Assembly (NCBI GenBank): GCA_020444275.1
Contig: JAHLLG010000001.1
Location: forward strand, 1,143,773-1,207,772
Length of the DNA: 64,000 nucleotides
Direction of reading: 5' to 3'
Origin: Bacteroidota bacterium
Lineage (GTDB): Bacteria > Bacteroidota > Bacteroidia > Bacteroidales > UBA12077
The number at the start of each line of letters is the position of its first letter. The first letter of the stretch is position 1. This document shows positions 45,458-55,800 of the stretch, in pieces. A program made the translations under genes and the position numbers. The notes below the pieces were generated by a model. The model was given only the letters and a program-made list of their open reading frames with translations. It searched no databases and had not been told where the DNA came from.

Positions 45458-48400
45458 ATGTCTGAATCGAACCTTTCTAAAAAAGAGTTGCTTTTGCGCG
45501 TTAAAGTGCTAGAAGAAGAGGTTGCGTTGTTAAAAAAGGAACAGGCAAATAGTGATTGTACTAGTAAAGCTACATCATTAAAAGATCATGAAGAGATAAG
45601 GCTTTTTAAATTATTACTTGATAGTTCAAAAGACATTACTCATTTTAAGAACTTTAAAGATTCAGCACAAAATATCTTTAAACAATTAAAAAAGTTAATT
45701 CATGCCGATGGTGGTTATATTGCTTTATTAGATAAGACTTCATTAAATAACAAGGTTGTATACCTGGATAAAGGGGAAGAAACATGCAATGTTGATCCAA
45801 AGCTTGCAATGCCCGTAAGGGGTTATAGAAAAATGGTCTATCAGTCTAAAAAAGTTATGTATCATAACGATTTTGGCAATTCGAAATGGATAAAATTATT
45901 GCCTGAAGGTCATTCAAAACTGAACAATATTTTGTTTGCACCAATGCTTATTAATGATGAGGTTATTGGTTTAATCGGCATGTCTAATAAACAAGGAGGA
46001 TTTAACGATCAGGATGCCAAAATTATTGAAGAATTTACCAAGTTAGCAGTTATTGCACTCCAATATTCAGAGAGTGTAGAGGAATCAAATCGTTTAAAAA
46101 AGCAATTGAAAAGTGACGAGGAACGATTTCGGTTAATGTCTGAAAATTCACCAGTAATGATTTGGGAAAGTGGTGTCGATGCTAAATGCACTTATTTTAA
46201 TAAGAATTGGTTAAACTTCAGGGGCAGAAAAATGGAGGAGGAAATTGGAGACGGATGGACCGATGGTCTGCATCCTGATGATTATGATTCTTGCATATAC
46301 AGTTACCTGGATGCATTTAAAAATCGAAGAAAGTTTGAAATACAATATCGATTAAAAAACCATAAGGGAGAATACAGATGGATATTAGATTATGGAGTCC
46401 CACAATATGATAATTCAAACAAGTTTACAGGCTACATTGGATCTTGCATCGATATAACAGATCAAAAAGAAATTGAACAAATACAAAAAGAGAAAGAAGA
46501 GTTTTACCATGCTTTATTCGAGAAAAACAGAGCGGTTAAATTGTTAATTGATCCGGCTAGCGGAAAAATTATCGATGCAAATACTGCTGCCGCTAATTAC
46601 TATGGTTACCAACTGCACGTTTTAAAAAAAATGAAAATAACCGAAATAAATCAACTCTCAGAAAGTGAAGTGCATAATGAAATGAAGAAAGCAAACGCTG
46701 AAGCAAGAATGTTTTTTGAGTTTGTACATAAACTGGCAGATGGAAGTTTGAGAGATGTTGCTGTTTATTCGGGGCCAATTAAATTTAAAGGAAAAAAACT
46801 ACTTTATTCAATAATACTGGATATTACAGATCAGAAAAAGGCACAAAAAGAACTGCAGCAAAGTGAAGAAAAATATAGGAATTTATATGAAAACACTCCG
46901 GTAATGCTTCATTCGATTGATAAAGAAGGCAAACTGATAAGTGTGAGTAATTATTGGCTTACTAATTTGGGGTATTCTAAACAGGAAGTTATTGGAAGAA
47001 AATCACTGGAGTTCTTAACGCCGGAATCTCAGGAAAAATTTTATAAATATTTTCCTGCGTTTAAAGAAAAAGGTAAGATTAATAACATGGCTTACCAGAT
47101 GGTCAAGAAAAACGGTGAAATTATAGATGTTCTCCTTTCGGCCATTTCAGAAAAAAAAGCTGATGGTACCTTGAAGAGAACATTAGCGGTAATTATTGAT
47201 GTCACTGAACAAAAAAAGGCACAAGAAGCTTTGCGGAAGAGTGAAGAAAAATTTAAAATAATAGTAAACTCTTTGCCACAACTGGTATCTTATTGCAGCA
47301 CTGATCTAAAATATTTGTATGTCAATAAAACGTATGAGAAAGAGTTCGGGATTAAACAAGAGGATATAAAGAATCAAAAAATTATTGATTTAATTGGTGA
47401 AAAAGCTTATGAAAAGGCAAAAAAATATTTGCAAAGAGTTCTGAAAGGGGAGTTTGTAAGATATTACGAAAAATTCCAATACAAGAATGGAAGTATTAAA
47501 CATATTGATGGACAGTTAATACCGCATTTGAATAATGGTAAAGTTTTAGGTTATTATGGAGTGCTTACAGATATTTCGACTTACATGGAAGCTCGAGAAG
47601 ACCTGGAAAAATCAGAAAAAGAAAAGAATATAATACTCGAATCAACAGACGAGATGATTGCATATTATGATCAAAGTTTAAATGTTATTTGGGCAAACAA
47701 AGCAGCAAAAGATCTTAACCAACTCGATGATAGAAAAATTATTAATAAAAAATGTTACCACGTATGGCATAACCGCGAAGAACCATGCAATAATTGTCCT
47801 GTACTTAAAACAATAAAAACAGGCGAATATGCTGAGTCAGAAATGCCGGTTAATGATCGTGTATATAAATTGCATGCTTACCCGGTTAAAACTAAAAATG
47901 GAGAGGTTGAGGGTGTGGTTGAGTTGGGTTACGATATTACAAAAGAAAAAAAGATAGAAGCAGAGTTAAGAAAAACAATGCATCTTTATAGAACTTTAGC
48001 CTCTAATTTACCAAATACAAACATTTTTTTATTTGATCAGGATAAACGAATTTTAATTGCAGAAGGTTCATTGTTTAGAGCCGGTATTATAAAAAAAATC
48101 GAGTTTGAAGATAAATATATTAACGAATTACCAATTGAAAACAAAGTTGCTAAATATTTTGATAAGATTTGCACCGAAGCGCTTAAGGGTAAAAAGAAAA
48201 CCGATGAGATGTATTATAAGAATAGTTGGTATAAAATCAGTGCTTTACCTATTCTTAGTATTACAAATAAGGTTATCGGTTGTATCGTTCTCGGTCAAGA
48301 TATCACGCAGCAGAAGAAGGCAAGCCTTAAGATTAATAATTATAAAAACAGATTGCAGAAATTAACGCGTCATTTACAACAGGTTACTGAGAGCGAAAAA

Positions 48401-48997
48401 AGTGCACTGGCCCGAGAAATTCACGATGATTTGGGGCAAAACCTAACTTTTGTTAAACTTAATTTAGCGCTACTACAGAATAAACTGGCTAATAAATACG
48501 ATAGCGATGATAGTATACAATTAGCCAATGCTTACGACATGGTTAATAAATTGATAGCTAAAGTTAAGAAAGTATCCGGAGAACTCAGACCTACATTGAT
48601 AGATGATTTGGGTATTATACCTGCATTTGAGTGGCAGTTGTCTCAATTTTCGGAGTTAACAGGTGTAAAATATACGTTTAATTATAATCATGAAGATATC
48701 GTTTTAGATAACAAATTATCAATTAATTTATTTAGAATATTGCAAGAAGCGTTAACCAACTGTGCTAAATACGCTAAAGCTTCTAAATTGGAAGTTAAAT
48801 TAGATCAGTCAGATGCTGAATTAACATTCAGTATTTCTAATAATGGAGTGGGGATTAAAAAATCAGAAATTGAGCAGATTAATAGTTACGGAATACATGG
48901 TATGAGAGAGAGAGTTGAACTTTTTGATGGAAGTTTCGAAATTTCAGGAAATAAAAAAGGTACATTTATAAACATTAAAATTCCATTAAATAAATAG
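45458..48997 (+). CDS. GAF/multi-PAS sensor kinase of the NarX/HisKA_3 class
   Basis: A 1179-residue soluble kinase. After an N-terminal coiled coil there is a GAF domain (about 60-205) and about six PAS domains (about 220-345, 350-465, 466-590, 590-715, 720-840, 845-955). The fifth PAS has a Cys-rich loop KKCYHVWHNREEPCNNC. The C-terminus is HisKA_3 with ALAREIHDDLGQNL (His989), then a HATPase domain with ALTNCAKYAKAS and SNNGVGIKK and the NarX-family ending GIHGMRERVELFDGSFEIS. No transmembrane helix is seen, so it senses cytosolic signals. The gene ends 2 nt before a LuxR-type response regulator, its cognate partner. Confidence 0.93.
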   Translation: MSESNLSKKELLLRVKVLEEEVALLKKEQANSDCTSKATSLKDHEEIRLFKLLLDSSKDITHFKNFKDSAQNIFKQLKKLIHADGGYIALLDKTSLNNKVVYLDKGEETCNVDPKLAMPVRGYRKMVYQSKKVMYHNDFGNSKWIKLLPEGHSKLNNILFAPMLINDEVIGLIGMSNKQGGFNDQDAKIIEEFTKLAVIALQYSESVEESNRLKKQLKSDEERFRLMSENSPVMIWESGVDAKCTYFNKNWLNFRGRKMEEEIGDGWTDGLHPDDYDSCIYSYLDAFKNRRKFEIQYRLKNHKGEYRWILDYGVPQYDNSNKFTGYIGSCIDITDQKEIEQIQKEKEEFYHALFEKNRAVKLLIDPASGKIIDANTAAANYYGYQLHVLKKMKITEINQLSESEVHNEMKKANAEARMFFEFVHKLADGSLRDVAVYSGPIKFKGKKLLYSIILDITDQKKAQKELQQSEEKYRNLYENTPVMLHSIDKEGKLISVSNYWLTNLGYSKQEVIGRKSLEFLTPESQEKFYKYFPAFKEKGKINNMAYQMVKKNGEIIDVLLSAISEKKADGTLKRTLAVIIDVTEQKKAQEALRKSEEKFKIIVNSLPQLVSYCSTDLKYLYVNKTYEKEFGIKQEDIKNQKIIDLIGEKAYEKAKKYLQRVLKGEFVRYYEKFQYKNGSIKHIDGQLIPHLNNGKVLGYYGVLTDISTYMEAREDLEKSEKEKNIILESTDEMIAYYDQSLNVIWANKAAKDLNQLDDRKIINKKCYHVWHNREEPCNNCPVLKTIKTGEYAESEMPVNDRVYKLHAYPVKTKNGEVEGVVELGYDITKEKKIEAELRKTMHLYRTLASNLPNTNIFLFDQDKRILIAEGSLFRAGIIKKIEFEDKYINELPIENKVAKYFDKICTEALKGKKKTDEMYYKNSWYKISALPILSITNKVIGCIVLGQDITQQKKASLKINNYKNRLQKLTRHLQQVTESEKSALAREIHDDLGQNLTFVKLNLALLQNKLANKYDSDDSIQLANAYDMVNKLIAKVKKVSGELRPTLIDDLGIIPAFEWQLSQFSELTGVKYTFNYNHEDIVLDNKLSINLFRILQEALTNCAKYAKASKLEVKLDQSDAELTFSISNNGVGIKKSEIEQINSYGIHGMRERVELFDGSFEISGNKKGTFINIKIPLNK

Positions 48998-48999
48998 CA

Positions 49000-49635
49000 A
49001 TGAATATACTAATTGCAGATGATCACACAATTGTTCGAAAAGGATTGATAGAGTTAATTAAAGAAGCTCCTGAGTTTAAGGTGATAGCTGAAGCTTCCAA
49101 TTCTGCCGAATTAATAAATAAACTCCACGATCACAATTATGATGTTATAATTCTCGATATTAGCATGCCTGGTAGAAGCGGTCTGGAAACATTAAAAGAA
49201 ATTAAAGTATTAAAACCAACACTGCCGGTTTTAATATTAAGCATGCACCCCGAAGAACAATATGCTGTTCGAGCCATAAAAGCCGGTGCAGCAGGTTACC
49301 TGAATAAAGATAGCGCCCCGGAAGAATTAATCAATGCCTTAAAAACCATCTCGAAAGGAAGAAAATTTATAAGCCCCACGCTGGCTGAACAATTAGCTAA
49401 TTATTTTGAGCAAAATACCGAATTAAAAGATCATCAAAAACTTTCTGATCGAGAATTTGAAGTGATGTTAAAGATTGCCAATGGCGATTCTTTAACCGAT
49501 ATTGCAAATGAATTATCACTCAGTGTAAAAACAATAAGTACCTATAAATCAAGAATTTTAAATAAATTACATTTAAAAAACAGCAGTGAACTTACCATAT
49601 ATGTTGTTTCCAATAAACTTAACACACGCTTGTAG
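49000..49635 (+). CDS. NarL/FixJ-family (LuxR-type HTH) response regulator
   Basis: A 211-residue two-domain regulator. The receiver has ILIADDHTIVRKGL and the phospho-acceptor Asp53 in ILDISMPGRSG, with Lys in YLNKDSAPEEL. The DNA-binding part (about 145-208) is a LuxR HTH: LSDREFEVMLKIANGDSLTD, then IANELSLSVKTISTYKSRIL. It is 2 nt after the kinase and is its cognate output. Targets are unknown; an 18-bp near-palindrome at 49631-49648, overlapping its own stop codon, could be an operator for this or a neighbouring regulator. Confidence 0.95.
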   Translation: MNILIADDHTIVRKGLIELIKEAPEFKVIAEASNSAELINKLHDHNYDVIILDISMPGRSGLETLKEIKVLKPTLPVLILSMHPEEQYAVRAIKAGAAGYLNKDSAPEELINALKTISKGRKFISPTLAEQLANYFEQNTELKDHQKLSDREFEVMLKIANGDSLTDIANELSLSVKTISTYKSRILNKLHLKNSSELTIYVVSNKLNTRL

Positions 49636-49648
49636 GAATATTCTTACA
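49631..49648. promoter_or_regulatory. 18-bp near-perfect dyad after the LuxR regulator gene
   Basis: TGTAGGAATATTCTTACA is an inverted repeat with one mismatched pair and lies at the stop codon of the NarL-type gene, upstream of the CheB-CheR-PAS gene. It is too short and lacks a T tract for a terminator. A possible binding site, low confidence. Confidence 0.35.
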
Positions 49649-49922
49649 GGAATTCCCTTGCTTTTCTTATATTCTATTCAGAGCTAATTAACTGGAAAAT
49701 ATATTATAATTCAGTAATTTTTAGGTATGAATTTTAACATTCATATCTTATGGTTTTAACAATTTTTCGCACACATTCATTAACTTCCATCTTTTTCTCT
49801 GCTCAAGGTATCAGAGAAAAACTGAGTGCTTCGACTAATTTAAGATTAATTCTGCATTTTGAAATGATTTCCCATGCACTAGAATACACTTTGAATATAT
49901 TCTTCACATTAAACACAAAACG

Positions 49923-52799
49923 ATGCATAAAGAGAGTTTAAATATTGTTGGTATAGGAGCTTCGGCCGGTGGCTTAGAAGCAATCCAGGAATTTTTTAGT
50001 AAAATGCCATCAGATACTGGTTTAGCATTTGTAGTCGTGCAGCACCTATCGCCCGATCATAAAAGTATGATGAACGAGCTATTGGCAAAATATAGTCGAA
50101 TGGAGATTTCTGTAGCATCAGATGGAATGGAAGTAAAGGCGAATCACATCTATTTAATACCGCCCGGAAAAAACTTAACCATTTTTCATCAAAAACTTTT
50201 TCTAACGAAAATAATAAAGGAACGAAGAATAAATCTTCCAATCGACATATTTTTTAGGTCTTTAGCTGAAGATCAGGGAAAAAACTCTATTGGTATTATT
50301 CTTTCTGGTACAGGTAGCGACGGGACATTGGGAATAAGAGCCATAAAAGAAGCAGGAGGTATGGTTATGGTGCAGGACGACCAATCGGCCAAATTTGATG
50401 GTATGCCACGAAGCTCAATAGCAACTGGCATTGTTGATTATGTGCTGAAACCAAAAGAAATGCCCAAAAGATTACTTGGTTATGTAAAACATCCATTTAT
50501 TAATAAAACCAAAGATTTTAAAGAAGAGCTGGAGCAAACCGAAGATGCATTGCTAAAAATTATAATGCTAATTAAAGAGGAGTGTGGTGTCGATTTTTCT
50601 TTTTACAAACCCAATACATTGATTCGCAGAATAGAAAAACGGGTTGGTATTAATCAAATTAATAAAATTGAAGAATACATATCGTTACTGGAACATAATC
50701 CGGATGAAATAGAAATTCTGTACAAAGATCTATTAATTGGCGTAACAAGTTTTTTTAGAGATAAAGAAGCTTTTGATGAGCTGAAAAAGAACATCATTCC
50801 CGAAATTTTTAAGATTAAATCAGAAAGTAAGGAGATTAGGGTATGGACAGTTGCCTGCTCAACCGGAGAGGAAGCATATTCCCTTGCCATACTATTTAAT
50901 GAATATATGGAAGAAAACAGGATAACCGCTGATGTGAAAATATTCGCTACTGATTTAGATAAAAACTCCATTGAATATGCAGGAATAGGGAATTATCCGG
51001 AAAATATCTACTCTGATATACCACCAAAATTGTTAGATAAGTATTTTGTAAAACAATCGAATAGCTACCAGGTTAAAGAAATCATTCGAAGAATGGTAGT
51101 ATTCGCTAAACAGAATATTACCAAAGATCCTCCTTTTTCAAAAATAGATTTAATTACCTGTCGTAACCTGTTGATTTATTTAAAGCCCGAAACCCAGCAG
51201 AAAATTTTGGGTATGTTTTATTTTGCTATAAATCCAACAGGGTATCTGTTTTTGGGAAGCAGTGAATCTATAAGCGATTTTGCAGGTTTTAAATCCATTC
51301 ATAATAAATGGAAATTATTTAAATGTGTGGAAGGTTATCAACCAGAAATAACCGGAGGTTATACTGTACCTTTAAAATCCAATAAGGATCATGCTGCACC
51401 GGATAGGTTTAAGAACTATACACATATATACGAAAAAATATTTTCCAACGGTTTTGTGAATCAGGTCTTGGAAAAATACCTGGAACCTTCAGTCATATTA
51501 GATGAAAATTACAATATTATTCAAACCGTACACGATGTAAATAAATTTTTGCGAATACCTCGTGGAAGGATAAGTTATAGTATATTAAAATTGGCACACG
51601 AAGATTTAACAGTTGTTATTAATAGTGTTTTGCGTAAAACAAAGCAGGAAAATCGGGAAGTTCTATTCGAAAATGTATTTCTCGAGCTAGAGCCGGATAA
51701 GAAGCTAATATTTGATATTAAAGCAAACGTAATTAAGGACTTAAAATTAAAACAAACCTATTACATAGTTAGTTTTATCGAAAAGAGTGATGTTTCAGCT
51801 CAAGAACCGAGTAAACTTAAGATCGATATTAAAAGCGAATATCACCAGCGTTTAAATGAGCTTGAAAAGGAACTGCAATTTACAAAAGAGAACTTACAGG
51901 CCACAGTAGAAGAGTTGGAAACATCTAATGAGGAGCTGCAATCATCTAACGAAGAGTTAATAGCCTCCAACGAAGAATTGCAGAGCACTAACGAGGAATT
52001 ACAGTCGGTAAACGAAGAGCTATATACAGTTAATGCTGAGCACCAGGATAAAATCTCACAATTAACCGAGTTAAATAACGACATAGATAATTTGTTAACA
52101 AGTACCGATATTGGAACTATATTTCTTGATAAGGATTTGAGCATAAGAAAAATAACTCCTAAAGTACAAGATATACTTCCCATAAAAGATTTCGATGTAG
52201 GCCGTTCTATTAAAGATTTAGCTGTTGGAGATATATATAATCAGTTTATTAGTCACATTCAGAAAGTGCTTAGTACCTTGAAAATAGTGGAAAAAGAGAT
52301 AAAAATTAAACGCGAGTATTGGTTGGTTAGAATATTGCCTTACAGGACACAAAACAGAGCCATTGAGGGAGTAGTTATAAATTTTATTGAAATCACTAAG
52401 CTAAAACAATCACAAAAAGAACATGAACAAGAGCGGAAGCTTTTAATGCGTATTTTGAATAATAGTCCGGTGGCGAAGACAATGGTTGATAAAAACGGAC
52501 AGATTGTTTTTGCCAATAAGCAAGCCGAAAAAGTATTTGGATTATCAGTTAAAGATATTACAACTCGAAAGTTTAGCGATCATGACTGGAAAATTAGGAG
52601 CATGGATAACAAGGAGATCCCTGAAGAAGAGTTGCCCTTTTCGTTAATTATGAAATCTAAAGATAGCATACATAAGTATAAACATTATATAACACGGCCT
52701 GATAATAAAAAGGTTCTGCTTACAATTAATGGTGCGCCTATGTTCGATACCAGTAAAAAAGTATCAGGTGCAATTTTTACAATAGAGCTAATACCATAA
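49923..52799 (+). CDS. CheB-CheR-PAS fusion protein without a kinase domain
   Basis: A 958-residue cytosolic protein. A CheB methylesterase domain without receiver (1-185) has GIGASAGGLEAIQEFF (Ser14), VVQHLSPDHKS (His41) and SGTGSDGTLG. The CheR domain (about 205-480) has VDFSFYKPNTLIRRIEKRV, WTVACSTGEEAYSLAI and LITCRNLLIYLKPETQQK. A middle PAS-like region leads to a coiled coil of TSNEELQSSNEEL heptads (about 640-715), then two PAS domains. Unlike many relatives, there is no HisKA/HATPase at the C-terminus. The next gene, 19 nt downstream, encodes the giant hybrid kinase, so the kinase function may be supplied in trans. Confidence 0.92.
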   Translation: MHKESLNIVGIGASAGGLEAIQEFFSKMPSDTGLAFVVVQHLSPDHKSMMNELLAKYSRMEISVASDGMEVKANHIYLIPPGKNLTIFHQKLFLTKIIKERRINLPIDIFFRSLAEDQGKNSIGIILSGTGSDGTLGIRAIKEAGGMVMVQDDQSAKFDGMPRSSIATGIVDYVLKPKEMPKRLLGYVKHPFINKTKDFKEELEQTEDALLKIIMLIKEECGVDFSFYKPNTLIRRIEKRVGINQINKIEEYISLLEHNPDEIEILYKDLLIGVTSFFRDKEAFDELKKNIIPEIFKIKSESKEIRVWTVACSTGEEAYSLAILFNEYMEENRITADVKIFATDLDKNSIEYAGIGNYPENIYSDIPPKLLDKYFVKQSNSYQVKEIIRRMVVFAKQNITKDPPFSKIDLITCRNLLIYLKPETQQKILGMFYFAINPTGYLFLGSSESISDFAGFKSIHNKWKLFKCVEGYQPEITGGYTVPLKSNKDHAAPDRFKNYTHIYEKIFSNGFVNQVLEKYLEPSVILDENYNIIQTVHDVNKFLRIPRGRISYSILKLAHEDLTVVINSVLRKTKQENREVLFENVFLELEPDKKLIFDIKANVIKDLKLKQTYYIVSFIEKSDVSAQEPSKLKIDIKSEYHQRLNELEKELQFTKENLQATVEELETSNEELQSSNEELIASNEELQSTNEELQSVNEELYTVNAEHQDKISQLTELNNDIDNLLTSTDIGTIFLDKDLSIRKITPKVQDILPIKDFDVGRSIKDLAVGDIYNQFISHIQKVLSTLKIVEKEIKIKREYWLVRILPYRTQNRAIEGVVINFIEITKLKQSQKEHEQERKLLMRILNNSPVAKTMVDKNGQIVFANKQAEKVFGLSVKDITTRKFSDHDWKIRSMDNKEIPEEELPFSLIMKSKDSIHKYKHYITRPDNKKVLLTINGAPMFDTSKKVSGAIFTIELIP

Positions 52800-52818
52800 A
52801 CTACAAAATAATATACCA

Positions 52819-55800
52819 ATGGAAGAAAGTAAAAAAAATGACTTAAGGGTTAAAGCAGAAAAAATTCTTCGTCAACGAGGTATAGATAATAGTGAATACA
52901 ACAAAGAAAGCCTGGAAAAGCTTATTGAAGAACTAAATATTTACCAGATTGAGCTGGAACATCAGAACGACGAACTAAAAAGAACGCAGCAAGATTTGGA
53001 AAGGAAAAATGAAAAATTTGCCGATTTGTACAATAATGCACCGGTCAGTTATTTTACAGTGGATCAAGACTATGTAATTGTTAATGTAAACCATAAAGGT
53101 GCAGAGCTATTCGGAATAGATTTCAAGAAGTTAATAAATACAAAATTTACTGATTATATTCATCACGAATTTCAGGATATCTACTATTATCACCATCGGA
53201 GGGTGCTAAACGAACAAAAGCCCGATTCATGCGAAATAAAGATAATTACCAAGAACGATCATGTATTTCATATCAGGCTGGAGAGCATTCCTACTAAAGA
53301 GTTTCAAACCAATAAAGTAGTCCTCCGAACAGCTATTATTGATATTACATCGGAGAAAAAGATTGAAGAGGAAAATCATAGGAGGTTACATATTCTAAAA
53401 AATATTTCCGATAGTGTTATTGTTACAAATTTGGAGGGTAAAATAACGTACTGGAACCAGGGAGCAAAGGAAATATTCGGTTATTCGGAAAAAGAAATGT
53501 TAGGTAAAACTCCGGCGAAATTATATCCTGATATGGACCCGAAAAAGCTGAATTATGATCTTGAAAAAATAAAGGCTGGGAACGATTATATAGGAGAGTG
53601 GAAGGGTAAAAAGAAAAATGGAGAAATGGTGTGGGTTAATATACGAACCTCAGCGCTTTTTGATCAAAATAATAAGTTGGTTGGTTTCTTGGGAGTAGCA
53701 AAAGATGTTACCAAAGAAAAATTACTTGCAGAGAAAATAAAAGTTGAAGCCGAAAGAACAAAGGCTTATTTTGAGTTATCCGGTTATATGATGCTAGTGC
53801 TTGATAACGAAGGAAATATAGCCGATATTAATAAAGCAGGCTGTAAAACGTTGGGATGCAAAGAAAAAGAATTTGTTGGGCAAAGTTGGGTGAAAAATTT
53901 TATTCCGGATTACTTGCAGGAAGATAATGAGCTGGGAATTAAGAAAATATTAAATGATCAGATTAAAGGTCCACAATATCACGAATCCTTTATAAGAGAT
54001 AAAAAAGGGGGTGAGAAATTAATGGCATGGAACTATACTACGCTTAAAGATGCAGGTGGAAAAGTAATAGGATTGTTAGCAGCAGGAGAAGATATTACAG
54101 ATCGAAAGCAAAAAGAGATCTATAAAACCCAACTGGCGTCTATTGTTGAATATTCTGAAGATGGTATAGAAAGCATGGATATTGATGGTTATATTTTAAG
54201 TTGGAATAAGGGTGCCGAGAAAATTTATGGCTATAAAGCTTCTGAAATAGTTGGTAAGAATGCAATTCAATTATATCCTGAAGATCAAAAAACTGAACTG
54301 AAGAGTGCTATTTCGAAGATAAAAAACGGAGAAAGTGTATCAATATTAGAAACCAAACGCCAAAGGAAAAATGGGAAAACTATAGATGTATCTATTTCTT
54401 TTTCACCATTAAAAAATTCAAAAGATAAGGTTATAGGTATATCAGTTATAACCCGGGATATTACTGAGCAGAAAAAAAATAAAAGAGTACTTCAGGAAAC
54501 CGAGCTAAAATATCAGACCATATTCGAGGAAAGTGGCAATGCTATTCTGATTATGTCAAAGAATAAAATCATATCTTGTAATAACACCTTAACACAACTA
54601 TTTGGCTATAATAAAAAAGAGATTATTGGAAAATCACCTATCTATTTTTCTCCTGAATATCAGTTCGAGGATGTTACATCTGAAAAGCTGGGGACAGAAT
54701 ATATTCAAAAAGCATTTAAAACAGGTTACGTTAGTTTTGAATGGAAACATATGAATAAAAATGGCAAAGTGCTTAATACATATATTAGCCTGAAAAAAGT
54801 TGAGATAAATGGAAAACCTTTTCTGATTTCCATTCTGCACGATTTAACCGAGATTCGCGAATATCAGTTCAAACTTAAAGAAAAAAACGAAGAATTTTTG
54901 GCTCAGAATGAAGAGTATCGGGTTTTAAACGAAGAACTGCACGAAAAAAACCAACAACTGTACGAAATAAATGCACAGTTAGAATACAGTGAGAAAAAAT
55001 TCAGATCTGCTTTTAAAACCAGTCCCGATGCAGTGAATATTAACCGAATGTCTGATGGATTATATATAGATATTAATAAAGGCTTTACAAAATTAACAGG
55101 TTTTACCGAAGAAGATGTAGAAGGAAAAACTTCCGAAGATATTGATATTTGGGTACATAAAGAAGACCGGGAAAAGCTTGTTAAGAGACTTAAAAAGGAT
55201 GGATATGTTGAAAATCTTGAGTCAGAATTTAGAACTAAAGATGGAAGAATTACTACAGCCTTAATGTCGGCAACTATTTTACAAATTGATGGTGAGCCCT
55301 GTATTCTTTCTATGACTCGGGATATTACCGAACTGAAAAAAGCCGAAGAAAAAATCAGAAAACTTTCAAAAGGAATTGATCAGAGCCCTGCTATATGTGT
55401 AATTACAGACATTGAAGGTAATATAGAATATGTAAACCCACGATTTACAGAACTTACAGGATATACGGCTAAAGAAGTGATTGGAGAAAATCCAAGAATA
55501 TTAAAATCAGATTATCATCCAAAGGAATTTTATACAGAACTTTGGAACACTATTACATCAGGGCGCGACTTTCGTTGTGAGATGTATAATAAAAAGAAAA
55601 ATGGTGAATTTTATTGGGAGTCGGCTTTAATTTCTCCGATTAAAGATAGCAAAGGTTTAATTACAAACTTTATAGCTATTAAAGAGGACATTTCTGAAAA
55701 GAAACGTACTGAGGAGCAGATCAGGGAGTTAAATTTCAGAAGCTCATTAGCTAACGATGCTGCTCAAATCGGAATTTGGGATCTTGATTTGGTTCAAGAT

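Noticed and set aside
49750-49941. Short plus-strand open frame of 63 codons before the CheB-CheR gene
   Set aside because: No family resemblance, overlaps the start of the real gene and has random-looking composition; I treat the region as non-coding.
51900-52020. DNA repeat array in the CheB-CheR-PAS gene
   Set aside because: The periodic 21-nt pattern simply encodes the SNEELQS heptads of a coiled coil that is normal for this protein family, not a CRISPR or a satellite.
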